Below are positions 1 through 8,662 of a stretch of 49,690 nt of DNA, piece by piece. Positions within the stretch are counted from its first letter, which is position 1. Each line of letters begins with the position of its first letter. A model generated the notes under the pieces. The model was not told the DNA's origin and did not search any database. It saw only the letters and a list, made by a program, of their open reading frames with translations. This DNA is from Methylococcales bacterium (GTDB lineage Bacteria > Pseudomonadota > Gammaproteobacteria > Methylococcales > Methylomonadaceae), in assembly GCA_026398895.1 (NCBI GenBank), contig JAPLRZ010000029.1, positions 1 to 49,690 on the forward strand, in the 5' to 3' direction. The translations under genes were made by a program, and so were the position numbers.

Positions 1-136
1 CTTCTATTTTCATTCCTATCAACGATGAGCTTACCCTATTATTCTTTATATCTTCTATATTTTTATATATCATTGTTATTATTTATTTTTAATATAATTA
101 TATCTATTTTAATACATTAACTATCTGGCAACAACT
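1..136. other. AT-rich non-coding stretch
   Basis: Very AT-rich sequence between the window edge and the stop codon of the helicase gene. Reading on from the helicase stop on the minus strand gives no continuation of its helicase-associated repeats. I see no gene, hairpin or clear promoter here. Confidence 0.5.
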
Positions 137-2713
137 CTATTCAAAACCTTCATTCCACAAGTCGTCATGAAGATTCCATGACCATTTTGGCAATGATTCA
201 AATAATCGAATTCTTTCAGGGCTAAGTTTATTTTTTCCATTTCTTTGATTACTCACCCATGCGGCTAAGTTAAAGTCCTTATATTTAACTCCACGCGGTA
301 CTCTTGCATGACTGTATTCTTCAGTATATTTTTTCAAATAACTAAACCCCTCATTCCATCGGTCTTCTAATAGATTCCAAGACCATTGGAATAAAGATTC
401 AAGTAATTCTATTTTTTCAAAACTGAGAGTATTTTTTTCTTTTCTTTGTGTTGATACCCATTGTCCTAACTGATAGCCTTGATATTCAAATCCACGCGGG
501 ACTCGTGAGTGTTCGTATTCATCAACATACCATTTTAAATATTCAAATCCTTTATTCCACTGGTCTTCAAGAACATCCCAAGACCATTGTGTTAATGACT
601 CAAGTAATTGAATTCTTTTTAAATCAAGATTATTTCTTGTTTTTCTTTGAACAGATACCCATGAACCTAAATTGAAATCTTTATATTTTAATTTAGCAGA
701 AACTCTCGCATTCCCAAACTCCTCAACATAATCCACTAATAATTTATACCAAAAACCCCAAGAAACCGTTGTTACTTCAATAATCCGCGCATTGAACGCA
801 TCCACAAAGCCGTTTTCTATTATGGTACACGGCAAATCAATAACAATTTTTGAAAACCCACTTACAGAACGGTCGCTCCGTCTACCTAATTCTGTCCTGA
901 AATTATCCAGCTCTTCGGCAAGTACATCATCGTGAGATTTTAAGGCATTCAACACATCCCAAATCGGTTTGTAACAACTTTTTTCTAATTCAGCTTGAGG
1001 ATTATCGCCGTCACTGATAAATACAGGTAGCACAATAATACCGTGGGTTTTATTCGCGCTGTTGCGGATTGCCCGCCCTACCGCTTGGACAATATCCACC
1101 TGACTTTTGCGCGGGTCAATAAATGCCACGCCATCCAACGCTGGCACGTCCACGCCTTCTGATAGACACCGCGCATTTGCCAGTAACATTCTGTCTATAA
1201 TGCCAACACCTTCAAGCGTTGCCAATTGTTTAATTTTGCGGCTTCTGTCACCGACACGCATTTTTCCAGACACATAATCTGCCTCTATCTTGCCAGACGG
1301 TTTGTGTTCCGCTTTTACCCAATTCAGCAGGTTTTTATGTTCAGTCACAAATTCGGCAGCTCGCTTTATTCGGCTATGAAAGCTGATGACGCGCTTTAAA
1401 TCATAGTCGCGCATGACTTTCATTAAGCCAATATGAGCCGCCAAGGTTTGGGCATCGGTTTCTAGCCCTGAGTCGGTGGTCATCAATTCGCGCTGGTCTA
1501 TCCATGCTTTTATCATCGGCTTATCAACACCGACAATCACAACTTTGTAATCGGTTAAAATTTCGGCAGTAATGGCTTTTTTAAAGGTTAAATGATGCAG
1601 AACTTTTCCAAATTTTTGCACGTCATTCATGCAGGCAATATCAACCCCGCGCCCTTCGGCAGCCGTTTTGACTGCTGTGGAAAAAACACGCGGCGTGGCA
1701 GTCATGAATAATCGTTTCCGCGCTCTGATTTTGTTCTCATCCAACACGCAAGCAAAATCACTGGATACTTTTCCAGCGCAACGATGGGCTTCATCGGCAA
1801 AAACTATATCAAATTCGGGAATGCTGAGGTTTTGTTGTACTTGTGCGATAAGCGGTGAAGATTGATAAGTGCAGAAGATGACTTTATTGCCCGATGTGAG
1901 TAGAAATTTTTCAATATTTTCAGGCTCGGTAGTGACTATCGTGCCAAGGTCTAGGATAGACATATCCTCATCGTCTTCTGCGCTGATAGTGGCATCCGAA
2001 CAAACGCACCGAAAGTTGAAATCTTCATTGCAAGCATCAGTCCATTCTCTCAGTGTCTGCGACAGCAAACCCAAAGAAGGCAATAGCACCAGCGTAGTTT
2101 GGGATTTTAACGCTTCTTTTATCCATAATGAGGTGAAAGTTTTGCCCGTGCCGCAACACATAATCATCTGCCCTTTATCAGCGGTCTCTAATCCTGCTAT
2201 CACCGCGTTAATGGCTTCGGTTTGGTGTTCTCTGGGTGTCGGTTTTTCCTTTTTCTTTACTGGCTTTAGATTTTTAAGGATGGAAGGATATTTAAGTTTT
2301 GATTGCTCCAAATCTCTTAACAGAACAGGAACAACTTTTTTTTCTTGGGCGTTGATAACATATTTTACACCGCCTAATCTGTCAGTAGTGGCAACCAAAA
2401 TTCGCCCTGCTATCTCTTTACGATTAGATTCTGACAGAAACGAATCAATATCTTTTTTCTTCAAATAATATTTAGATTCATAGCATTTGGCTTGAACTGC
2501 CCAATGTGTGCCATCTTTGAATTGGCAAATTAGGTCAATGCCCTTGTCTCTGCCCCATCGTGCAGGATAGTCATCCCATAACCAGACTTTATCAATTTGA
2601 GCCTTCCACACAGGATCATTTTCTAAAAACCACTTTGTGATTTTCTCGAATTGTTTGCCTTTGGTGTTTGAATCAGGGGAAAGAGAATTTAGTAGGGTTT
2701 GGAAAGAACTCAT
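137..2713 (-). CDS. PD-(D/E)XK nuclease / DEAH-box SF2 helicase with C-terminal helicase-associated repeats
   Basis: This 858-residue protein has three parts. Residues about 20-130 form a restriction-endonuclease-like (Mrr/PD-D/EXK) domain with D60 (GRDKGID) and Q74-A-K76. Residues about 155-600 form an SF2 helicase: Walker A CGTGKT at 187-192, DEAH at 307-310, TATPR, and motif VI QAVGRAIR. From about residue 640 there are three helicase-associated (HA) repeats of about 72 residues, each with a W..GF..L..Y..E..H.RVP..LG.WV..QR pattern. A fourth repeat begins (LWNEGFE) and is cut by the stop after seven residues. Family knowledge suggests an ATP-dependent DNA translocase-nuclease, often seen in accessory or restriction-like settings. 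No methylase or specificity gene is visible beside it. The role in restriction is inference; the domain calls are firm. Confidence 0.82.
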   Translation of the reverse strand: MSSFQTLLNSLSPDSNTKGKQFEKITKWFLENDPVWKAQIDKVWLWDDYPARWGRDKGIDLICQFKDGTHWAVQAKCYESKYYLKKKDIDSFLSESNRKEIAGRILVATTDRLGGVKYVINAQEKKVVPVLLRDLEQSKLKYPSILKNLKPVKKKEKPTPREHQTEAINAVIAGLETADKGQMIMCCGTGKTFTSLWIKEALKSQTTLVLLPSLGLLSQTLREWTDACNEDFNFRCVCSDATISAEDDEDMSILDLGTIVTTEPENIEKFLLTSGNKVIFCTYQSSPLIAQVQQNLSIPEFDIVFADEAHRCAGKVSSDFACVLDENKIRARKRLFMTATPRVFSTAVKTAAEGRGVDIACMNDVQKFGKVLHHLTFKKAITAEILTDYKVVIVGVDKPMIKAWIDQRELMTTDSGLETDAQTLAAHIGLMKVMRDYDLKRVISFHSRIKRAAEFVTEHKNLLNWVKAEHKPSGKIEADYVSGKMRVGDRSRKIKQLATLEGVGIIDRMLLANARCLSEGVDVPALDGVAFIDPRKSQVDIVQAVGRAIRNSANKTHGIIVLPVFISDGDNPQAELEKSCYKPIWDVLNALKSHDDVLAEELDNFRTELGRRSDRSVSGFSKIVIDLPCTIIENGFVDAFNARIIEVTTVSWGFWYKLLVDYVEEFGNARVSAKLKYKDFNLGSWVSVQRKTRNNLDLKRIQLLESLTQWSWDVLEDQWNKGFEYLKWYVDEYEHSRVPRGFEYQGYQLGQWVSTQRKEKNTLSFEKIELLESLFQWSWNLLEDRWNEGFSYLKKYTEEYSHARVPRGVKYKDFNLAAWVSNQRNGKNKLSPERIRLFESLPKWSWNLHDDLWNEGFE

Positions 2714-2831
2714 GGAATGATTTGCTGTAGATGATAAGTTGAAAGCCGAAGAACGCGATAGATTATAGTCTGTTGGCTATAAAATGTCTCAGCGGTTGCG
2801 GTTGCACGGATTTAAGCTGGCTTTGCGAAGC

Positions 2832-2856
2832 GCGACGGGGTATGTTACCCCGTCGC
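2832..2856. repeat. Perfect palindrome, 11-bp stem, 3-base loop
   Basis: GCGACGGGGTA pairs exactly with TACCCCGTCGC around a TGT loop. It is more GC-rich than its surroundings and is not followed by a T-run on the plus strand, so it is read as a REP-like hairpin rather than a terminator. Confidence 0.6.
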
Positions 2857-2907
2857 AATGTTTTGGTTGTGGTATTGTGCTGAATATCATGCCAAAATCC
2901 AAAACTT

Positions 2908-2947
2908 CGGGGCGGGTTAAATAACCCGCCCCGCTCCATTTTTTGAT
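2908..2947 (+). terminator. Terminator-like hairpin upstream of atpB
   Basis: CGGGGCGGGTTA pairs with TAACCCGCCCCG (12-bp stem, 2-base loop) and is followed within 5 bases by a run of six T. It resembles an intrinsic terminator on the plus strand just 23 bases before the atpB start. That is odd if upstream atp genes were once co-transcribed. It may instead be a REP copy. Confidence 0.45.
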
Positions 2948-2969
2948 TAAAAACAAATAGGGTTTAGCC

Positions 2970-3635
2970 GTGGAAGGAGAGGTAGCGATTCATGTTGGTT
3001 CGTTAGTCATTGGTTTGTCACTGCTGACAACGTGGGGCATTATGTTGGTGTTTAGCCTGATTGCGTGGCTGACCACCCGCCATTTAGAGATATTACCGAC
3101 TGCGGTGCAGACGCTGGTGGAAGGCATTGTAGTCAGTATTGATGAAGCGATATTAGCCGTCGCGCCAGAACATGGGCGGCAAATTATGCCGTTTATTGCC
3201 ACGCTGTGGCTGTTTTTAATCGTTGCTAATTTGGTGAGTTTAATCCCTAGTTTGCATTCACCGACGCGGGATTTATCGGTCACTTCGGCATTGGCGGTGT
3301 TGGTGTTTTTTTCGGTGCATTGGTTTGGTATTAAAACGCTGGGCTTAAAAAAATACCTGCATCATTATCTTAGCCCCAGTCCGATTCTATTACCGTTTCA
3401 TATTATCAGCGAGTTCACCCGCACATTGGCGTTAGCTATTCGCTTGTTTGGTAATATTATGAGTTTAGAAATGGCGGCAATGCTAATTTTGCTAGTAGCG
3501 GGTTTTCTTGCACCGATTCCTATTTTAATGCTGCATATTATTGAAGCATTGGTACAAGCCTATATATTCGGAATGTTGGCACTGATTTATTTGGCGGGTG
3601 CTATGCAATCTCAATCTCTCAATTCACAGGAATAA
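2970..3635 (+). CDS. atpB: F1Fo (N-type) ATP synthase subunit a
   Basis: This 221-residue membrane protein has about five to six hydrophobic segments. It is the stator channel that passes ions to the c-ring. The key arginine is present at R158 in LAIRLFGN, with the upstream EFTRTLA helix matching subunit a. It starts with GTG; no good ribosome-binding site is visible. It is followed 2 bases later by atpE, in the order a-c-b-alpha-gamma typical of the second half of N-ATPase operons. It is the first gene of what remains: beta (atpD), epsilon (atpC), atpQ and atpR are absent upstream. Whether the product assembles depends on subunits encoded elsewhere. Confidence 0.9.
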   Translation: MEGEVAIHVGSLVIGLSLLTTWGIMLVFSLIAWLTTRHLEILPTAVQTLVEGIVVSIDEAILAVAPEHGRQIMPFIATLWLFLIVANLVSLIPSLHSPTRDLSVTSALAVLVFFSVHWFGIKTLGLKKYLHHYLSPSPILLPFHIISEFTRTLALAIRLFGNIMSLEMAAMLILLVAGFLAPIPILMLHIIEALVQAYIFGMLALIYLAGAMQSQSLNSQE

Positions 3636-3637
3636 TC

Positions 3638-3910
3638 ATGTCTGATATTGCAATTATTGTTGTTTGCTCCAGTGTTGCCGCCATTATCGGCATTGCCTTG
3701 GGTGTTATGTTGCCATCGATAGCAATGGGTAAGGCGATTAGTAGCGCGTTGGAAGCTTTGTCACGGCAACCAGAATCTGAAAAGTCGATTATGCGCACGC
3801 TGTTTATTGGTTTAGCGATGATTGAATCGCTGGCTATTTATTGTCTGGTTATTATTTTAATTATTCTGTTTAGAAATCCGTTGCTGGAATATATTGTTAA
3901 TAAACCGTAA
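3638..3910 (+). CDS. atpE: N-type ATP synthase subunit c
   Basis: A 90-residue two-helix hairpin forming the rotor ring. The loop signature RQPE is at residues 43-46, and the ion-binding glutamate is E63 in GLAMIESLAIY, followed by S64. In N-ATPase and Na-type c subunits the first helix normally contributes a Gln or Glu before the G-R/K pair (for example QG or EG). Here that position is Met (M30 in SIAMGKA). The second polar ligand therefore seems to be lost, which would fit a site specialised for protons, or a decaying gene. The alignment of that position is by eye against remembered family members. It starts 2 bases after atpB and is followed by a 105-base palindrome-bearing gap. Confidence 0.9.
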   Translation: MSDIAIIVVCSSVAAIIGIALGVMLPSIAMGKAISSALEALSRQPESEKSIMRTLFIGLAMIESLAIYCLVIILIILFRNPLLEYIVNKP

Positions 3911-3918
3911 AGCAATAT

Positions 3919-3985
3919 CCACGAAAGACACGAAAAGCACGAAAATAACCGCTTCTATTTTTCGTGTCTTTCGTGCTTTTCGTGG
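3919..3985. repeat. CACGAAA-rich imperfect inverted repeat
   Basis: A 27-base arm beginning CCACGAAAGACACG and a right arm ending GCTTTTCGTGG are built from the same ACGAAA units in different order, so they pair imperfectly over their length. The repeat sits between atpE and atpF, inside the operon. A related half copy (CCACGAAAGTACGAAAA) is at about 39181-39197. Confidence 0.65.
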
Positions 3986-4015
3986 ACAATAGTTTTTATA
4001 ACAAGGCTATCCATC

Positions 4016-4753
4016 ATGCAATTTGACCCCACCACCTTTATTTTTGAAATCATCAATTTCCTGATTTTAATCTGGATATTGCAACGCCTGTTTTATAAAC
4101 CTTTGCTGGAGGTGATTGCCAAGCGCAAACAATTTATTGACCAAACTTTAGCCGATGCCAAAGCCATACAAGCACAAGCCGATGAACAGCGTAGTTTGTA
4201 TGAAAATCGGCAAAAAGCGTGGGAGCAGGAAAAACAAGCGGCACAAAACGCGCTCAATGTGCAGTTAGAGCTGGAAAGAGCGGCGGCTATGAAACAAACG
4301 CTGATTGATTTGGAAGCGGAACGGCAAAAACACACGGTTACACAAGCACATAAACAGCATGAGCTTGAGCAACAAATCGAAAAACAAGCCCTCATCAACG
4401 CCGCTAAATTCGCCAGCTTACTACTCAAACACACCGCCAGCCCTGAGCTAGAAGCACGATTATTTGAGCTGTTACTCAGTCGTACCACCACATTACCCGC
4501 CGCTTGCCTGCAAACACTGGAAGAACAAGCCGACATTGCCATTAAAGTGAGCAGTGCTTACCCATTGACCACGGAACAACGCGAACAATTGCAACAACAA
4601 CTCAGTGCGCAACTGTCGCAACCGATACGCTTTGATTATCAACAAGCTCCTGAACTGATTGCAGGTGTGCGTATCGACATTGGCGCGTGGGTATTAAATG
4701 CCAATCTGCAACACGAATTATCAGGTTTTGCCCAATTTGATTATGACGACTAA
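4016..4753 (+). CDS. atpF: ATP synthase b subunit with delta-like C-terminal extension
   Basis: At 245 residues this is much longer than an ordinary b subunit (about 156). The N-terminus has one membrane helix (about residues 8-28) and then a long charged coiled coil (about 35-130). The last 110 residues resemble subunit delta, ending in [19 protein letters not shown], which matches the delta pattern G-hydrophobic-x-D...N..L. Such b-delta forms are used by N-ATPases, which lack a separate atpH; none is present here. The start ATG follows the palindromic gap. The end overlaps atpA by 11 bases, suggesting translational coupling. Confidence 0.85.
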   Translation: MQFDPTTFIFEIINFLILIWILQRLFYKPLLEVIAKRKQFIDQTLADAKAIQAQADEQRSLYENRQKAWEQEKQAAQNALNVQLELERAAAMKQTLIDLEAERQKHTVTQAHKQHELEQQIEKQALINAAKFASLLLKHTASPELEARLFELLLSRTTTLPAACLQTLEEQADIAIKVSSAYPLTTEQREQLQQQLSAQLSQPIRFDYQQAPELIAGVRIDIGAWVLNANLQHELSGFAQFDYDD

Positions 4754-6206
4754 CGCGTTACTGGACAAACAAAGTGCGTGGTTGGATAGCTATAGCTTAG
4801 ATTTACGCATAGTCGAACAAGGCACGGTTATTTCTGTCGGTGATGGTATTAGCTGGATTAAAGGCTTGCCATCCGCCGCGATTGAAGACATTTTACTGTT
4901 TGCCGATGGTAGCAAAGGCATGGTGTTTGATTTGAATCATGACAAAATCGGCGCGATTTTGTTGTATGCCAGTGAACAGCTAACCGCAGGAACGACCGTG
5001 CATCTGGCTAAACACCCGTTGAGTGTGCCAGTCGGTGATGACTTTATCGGTCGAATTATTGACCCGTTGGGCTTGCCGCTAGATGGACAGCCCACACCGA
5101 ATAGCACCGCGCGAGAGAATTTAGAAAAGGCCTCACCCGCCATTATTGCGCGTGATTTTGTTCAAAAACCCCTCTACACAGGCATCAAAATTATCGATAC
5201 GCTAATTCCTATCGGTAAAGGTCAGCGGCAATTGCTAATCGGTGATGAAGGTTTGGGGCGTAGTGCGATTGCAATTGACACGGTCATTAATCAAAAAAAC
5301 AAAAACGTATTATGTATTTATGTGTTGATTGGTCAAAAACGTTCCGCAGTCGTCAATACGATAGACATACTCAGACAACATGGCGCGTTAGAGTACACCG
5401 TGTGCGTAGTTGCCGAAGCCAGTGCCTTATCAGGCTTACAATATATCGCCCCGTTTGCAGGTTGCGCATTGGCTGAATATTGGATGGCACAAGGCAAAGA
5501 TACGCTAATTATTTACGATGATTTATCCACTCATGCCCGCACTTACCGCGAATTATCCTTGTTATTACGCCGACCACCTGGCCGCGAAGCTTACCCTGGT
5601 GATATTTTCTTTATTCACTCCAGACTGTTGGAACGATCAACCAGTCTGAATGCAGAAAACGGCGGCGGTAGTATGACTGCGTTACCCATCGTTGAAACCA
5701 AACAAGGCGAAATTGCCGCCTACATTCCCACCAATTTAATCTCTATCACCGATGGGCAGATTTACTTAGACAATGATTTATTTGTCTCAGGTTTTCGCCC
5801 CGCTATCGATATTACCCGCTCGGTATCACGCATCGGTGGCAAAGCCCAACACGCCAGTATTCGCCATCAAGCGGGGCAAATGAAACTGGATTATCTCCAG
5901 TTTTTGGAATTGGAAGCCTTCACCCGTTTTGGTCAGCGTTTAGAAGCCTCGATGGAAGTACGGATTAAACGCGGTCGCTTACTGCGGGAAATTCTTAAAC
6001 AAGATAGACTCAGTCCGCTCGATAGCTTATTTCAACTCGCGTGGCTAATTGCCTTTAACCAAGGCTTATTAAATTCCGCTGAACCCAAAGATAGTCAAAA
6101 CTGGCTAGCGCGTATTGAACACGGCATAAAAACCACCGCATTAACCCTAGATAGTAGTAACGAACAATGGCAAACCGCTCTACATGACTGGATAAAAAGC
6201 CCATGA
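4743..6206 (+). CDS. atpA: N-type ATP synthase alpha subunit with altered P-loop
   Basis: A 487-residue alpha subunit of the F1 head. The start is taken as ATG 4743, overlapping the atpF stop (ATGACGACTAA); the open frame extends upstream, but only inside atpF. Conserved elements are the [20 protein letters not shown] stretch, the SRLLERS motif and the arginine-finger region SVSRIGG. The Walker A is unusual: GDEGLGRS at residues 167-174, where alpha subunits have GDRQTGKT or similar. The nucleotide-binding Lys is therefore Arg. Alpha sites are non-catalytic, so function may survive, but this substitution is rare as far as I know. It ends in an ATGA overlap with atpG. Confidence 0.9.
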   Translation: MTTNALLDKQSAWLDSYSLDLRIVEQGTVISVGDGISWIKGLPSAAIEDILLFADGSKGMVFDLNHDKIGAILLYASEQLTAGTTVHLAKHPLSVPVGDDFIGRIIDPLGLPLDGQPTPNSTARENLEKASPAIIARDFVQKPLYTGIKIIDTLIPIGKGQRQLLIGDEGLGRSAIAIDTVINQKNKNVLCIYVLIGQKRSAVVNTIDILRQHGALEYTVCVVAEASALSGLQYIAPFAGCALAEYWMAQGKDTLIIYDDLSTHARTYRELSLLLRRPPGREAYPGDIFFIHSRLLERSTSLNAENGGGSMTALPIVETKQGEIAAYIPTNLISITDGQIYLDNDLFVSGFRPAIDITRSVSRIGGKAQHASIRHQAGQMKLDYLQFLELEAFTRFGQRLEASMEVRIKRGRLLREILKQDRLSPLDSLFQLAWLIAFNQGLLNSAEPKDSQNWLARIEHGIKTTALTLDSSNEQWQTALHDWIKSP

Positions 6207-7015
6207 GCCAAAGTCACGAACTGCAACTGCACATTGTTAAACTCAATGAGATACGCAGTATTCTCAACTCAATGAAAAACTTGGCATTGATTGAAACCCA
6301 TAAACTGGCGCGTTTACAAAGCCTGCAAACTCAAGCAGTGGACGCAATTGAAACCGTTATCAACGATTTACTCGCTTTTTACCCACACTTAGCGATTGCC
6401 GATAGTCACGCGCCCTCGATTTGCCTGCTAGTCGGTACAGAACGTGGCTTTTGTGGTGATTTTAATGAACAACTGATACACGCCAGCATTGCACAAAACT
6501 ACACTCACACCATCGCCGTCGGTAGCCGCTTAGCGAATAAATTGACCGACCAGCAACTGAAAACTGTCACGATTATCGAAGGCGCGAATGTCGCCGAAGA
6601 AGTGCCATTAATTATTAACCGCCTGATAGACAACATTGCCCCCGCCCATCACTCAGCAATTCGCCTAACCGCTATCTATTACGACAGCCCAGCCCAACCC
6701 ATTAACCAACGGCAACTGCTACCGCTCAGCCCACAACCCAGTTCAATAGCAAATCACCGCCACCCGCCGCACCTTAATCTGTCCCCCGAAGTATTTTTTT
6801 CAGATTTACTAGGTCATTATTTATTAGCAACCCTGCATAACATCCTCTATTGCTCACTCAGCACAGAAAATCACCGCCGCCTACAACACCTTGAAGGCGC
6901 GGTTAATCATTTAGATGATGAAACCACCAATCTGCACCGCAAGGTACAAATTTACCGACAAGAAGAAATTACCGAAGAGATTGAAGTTATTTTGTTGAAT
7001 GCGGAGAATCTTTGA
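6203..7015 (+). CDS. atpG: ATP synthase gamma subunit
   Basis: This 270-residue central-stalk subunit is slightly short of the usual 286 or so. The N-terminal helix has the family pattern ([18 protein letters not shown]), the middle has [14 protein letters not shown], and the C-terminal helix contains [13 protein letters not shown] near its start. It overlaps the atpA stop by 4 bases (ATGA) and is the last gene of the operon, as in N-ATPase operons. No epsilon gene follows. Without beta and epsilon in this locus, it would need partners from another atp locus. Confidence 0.88.
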   Translation: MSQSHELQLHIVKLNEIRSILNSMKNLALIETHKLARLQSLQTQAVDAIETVINDLLAFYPHLAIADSHAPSICLLVGTERGFCGDFNEQLIHASIAQNYTHTIAVGSRLANKLTDQQLKTVTIIEGANVAEEVPLIINRLIDNIAPAHHSAIRLTAIYYDSPAQPINQRQLLPLSPQPSSIANHRHPPHLNLSPEVFFSDLLGHYLLATLHNILYCSLSTENHRRLQHLEGAVNHLDDETTNLHRKVQIYRQEEITEEIEVILLNAENL

Positions 7016-7137
7016 TGGATTCGGCTATCGCCTATTGCACCCTTGTATTATAGTTTCACCTGAGAGCAAGACTCAGGGAAAAGTCACAGGATGCGGAAAG
7101 CTGCATGGCACCGACATTGCCGCTAATAGTCAGATAG

Positions 7138-7372
7138 GGTACGCTGTGCGTCACTGCCATTAAGTTAAGGATTTTTTATTTATTATCAATATGATACAAA
7201 TAGCGAACCAAGGATTTTTCCGTTCGTCCTGAGCTTGTCGAAGGATGAATGGAAAAATCCGTGACCATCGACTTAAACCGGTTTAAGTCGATGGTGTAAA
7301 TTTTCACGTTACATAGTATATTGATTTATAAGCCTTATTTCTTAACTTAATGGCAGTGACGCTGTGCGTACC
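7138..7372. repeat. MITE-like repeat, 235 bp, copy 1
   Basis: It is bounded by 32-bp terminal inverted repeats (left GGTACGC...TTAAGTTAAG, right CTTAACTTAA...GCGTACC), differing only around the central CTGTG/CACAG. Inside are GGATTTTTCC...GGAAAAATCC (7212-7260), enclosing a CGTTCGTCCTGAGCTTGTCG element, and a perfect 32-bp palindrome at 7264-7295 (ACCATCGACTTAAACC and its complement). An outer TAGGGTACGC/GCGTACCCTA pair lies at 7135-7144 and 7379-7388. The same sequence recurs inverted at 49526-49690. It fills the gap between atpG and the PLP decarboxylase; 7016-7134 shows nothing further. Confidence 0.75.
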
Positions 7373-7418
7373 GTTATAGCGTACCCTACACTTACACGGC
7401 TTTACATGGATTTCCAGT

Positions 7419-8660
7419 TTATACCAACACTTCTTCCACACTCGGCTGACTCAAAAAAGCAGTAGGACTAGCCGTTAAGCCATACGCGCCCGATTGATAA
7501 ACCACCACTAAATCACCTACTTCAGCGACAGGCAACAGCATTTTATCGGCAATAATATCCAACGGCGTACACAAACAGCCGACTACATTCACTACTTCTT
7601 GTTGCTCAGCGTACATTTTATTACCGATAGCCACAGGATAATTTTTGCGTATTACTTGCCCAAAATTACCCGATGCGGCGAGATGATGATGCAAACCGCC
7701 ATTAACCACCAAATACACTTGTCCTCGCGAGATTTTTTTATCCAGCACTTGGCAAACATAAATTCCCGCTTCACCGATTAAATAACGCCCTAATTCAATA
7801 ATCACTTCTGTGTCTGGTTGTGCGGCTTTGAGTTTTTCCATTTCTACCGCAAGTGCGTCACCGATTTGCTGGATATTTAAGTGGGCTTCACCTGTAAAAT
7901 AAGGAATACCGTAACCGCCGCCGATATTGAGTTTTTTAATGCCTTTAGGGCAGAACTGGGCAAGGCGCAACGCCAAGGCAATACTTTGTTGTTGGGCATC
8001 GATAATAGCTTCGGCTTTGAGATTTTGCGAGCCACTATAAATATGAAAGCCTTGAAAATCCAATGGCAATGCGTGTACTCGTCTTAACACAGCGGGTAGT
8101 TGTTCTTCATCAATGCCAAACGGTTTCGCGCCACCACCCATTTTCATGCCTGAGTTTTTTAGCTCAAACGCGGGATTAATACGAATTGCCACCGCTGCGG
8201 TAATACCAATTTGTGCCGATAATTGGGCAATGGTTTCCAGCTCATTGAATGATTCCACATTAATGGTTACACCCGCCGCAATCGCTAGTCTTAAGTCGGC
8301 AAATGATTTCCCAGGCCCAGTAATGCTAATATGTCGAGCAGACATGGGGGTATCCAGTGCGACTTTCATTTCCCCTGCCGAAGCGACATCAAAACCATCG
8401 ACTAATCCAGCCATAAGCTGTACTACCGCTGGCATAGGATTGGCTTTTAGCGCGTAGTGAATTTTTAAGCCACTGGGGCTATGCTGGCGTAACTCAGTTA
8501 CGCGGTCGATGATGACTTGTCTATCGTAAGCATAAAATGGTGTTTTACCAACACGGCTAACAAGGCGCGGTAATTCCATGCCACCGATAACCAGATTATT
8601 ATGACGCACCGAAAACTGCTGCATGGGCGCGTGTTGTGGGGCGGTTTTGAGCTGATTCAT
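7419..8660 (-). CDS. PLP-dependent decarboxylase, exosortase A system-associated
   Basis: A 413-residue fold-type III PLP decarboxylase of the DAP/ornithine decarboxylase superfamily. Visible motifs are YALKANP (the PLP lysine), HIYSGSQ, the phosphate-binding GGGYGIPY, ELGRYLIGEAG, and CTPLD with the catalytic Cys. It lies 2 bases downstream of an AMP-forming acyl-CoA ligase. That exact pair is the one described in exosortase-A (PEP-CTERM) gene sets of Gram-negative bacteria, which usually add an acyl carrier protein. Neither the carrier nor the exosortase is in the window. The substrate is unknown. A lysA function is possible but less likely given the partner. Confidence 0.8.
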   Translation of the reverse strand: MNQLKTAPQHAPMQQFSVRHNNLVIGGMELPRLVSRVGKTPFYAYDRQVIIDRVTELRQHSPSGLKIHYALKANPMPAVVQLMAGLVDGFDVASAGEMKVALDTPMSARHISITGPGKSFADLRLAIAAGVTINVESFNELETIAQLSAQIGITAAVAIRINPAFELKNSGMKMGGGAKPFGIDEEQLPAVLRRVHALPLDFQGFHIYSGSQNLKAEAIIDAQQQSIALALRLAQFCPKGIKKLNIGGGYGIPYFTGEAHLNIQQIGDALAVEMEKLKAAQPDTEVIIELGRYLIGEAGIYVCQVLDKKISRGQVYLVVNGGLHHHLAASGNFGQVIRKNYPVAIGNKMYAEQQEVVNVVGCLCTPLDIIADKMLLPVAEVGDLVVVYQSGAYGLTASPTAFLSQPSVEEVLV

Positions 8661-8662
8661 AA

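Larger units (their letters stand above)
2714..2969. other. Intergenic region between divergent helicase and atpB, with two palindromes
   Basis: Canonical N-ATPase operons carry beta, epsilon, Q and R genes directly upstream of atpB. Here there are only 256 bases, containing two strong palindromes and no coding remnant that I can recognise. Promoters for the helicase (minus) and atpB (plus) must lie here, but no convincing -35/-10 pair was found. Confidence 0.5.

Noticed and set aside
1869..2468. 199-codon plus-strand frame
   Set aside because: It is the mirror of the helicase gene; no family resemblance.
2832..2933. Possible riboswitch before atpB
   Set aside because: Two simple palindromes without any known aptamer layout.
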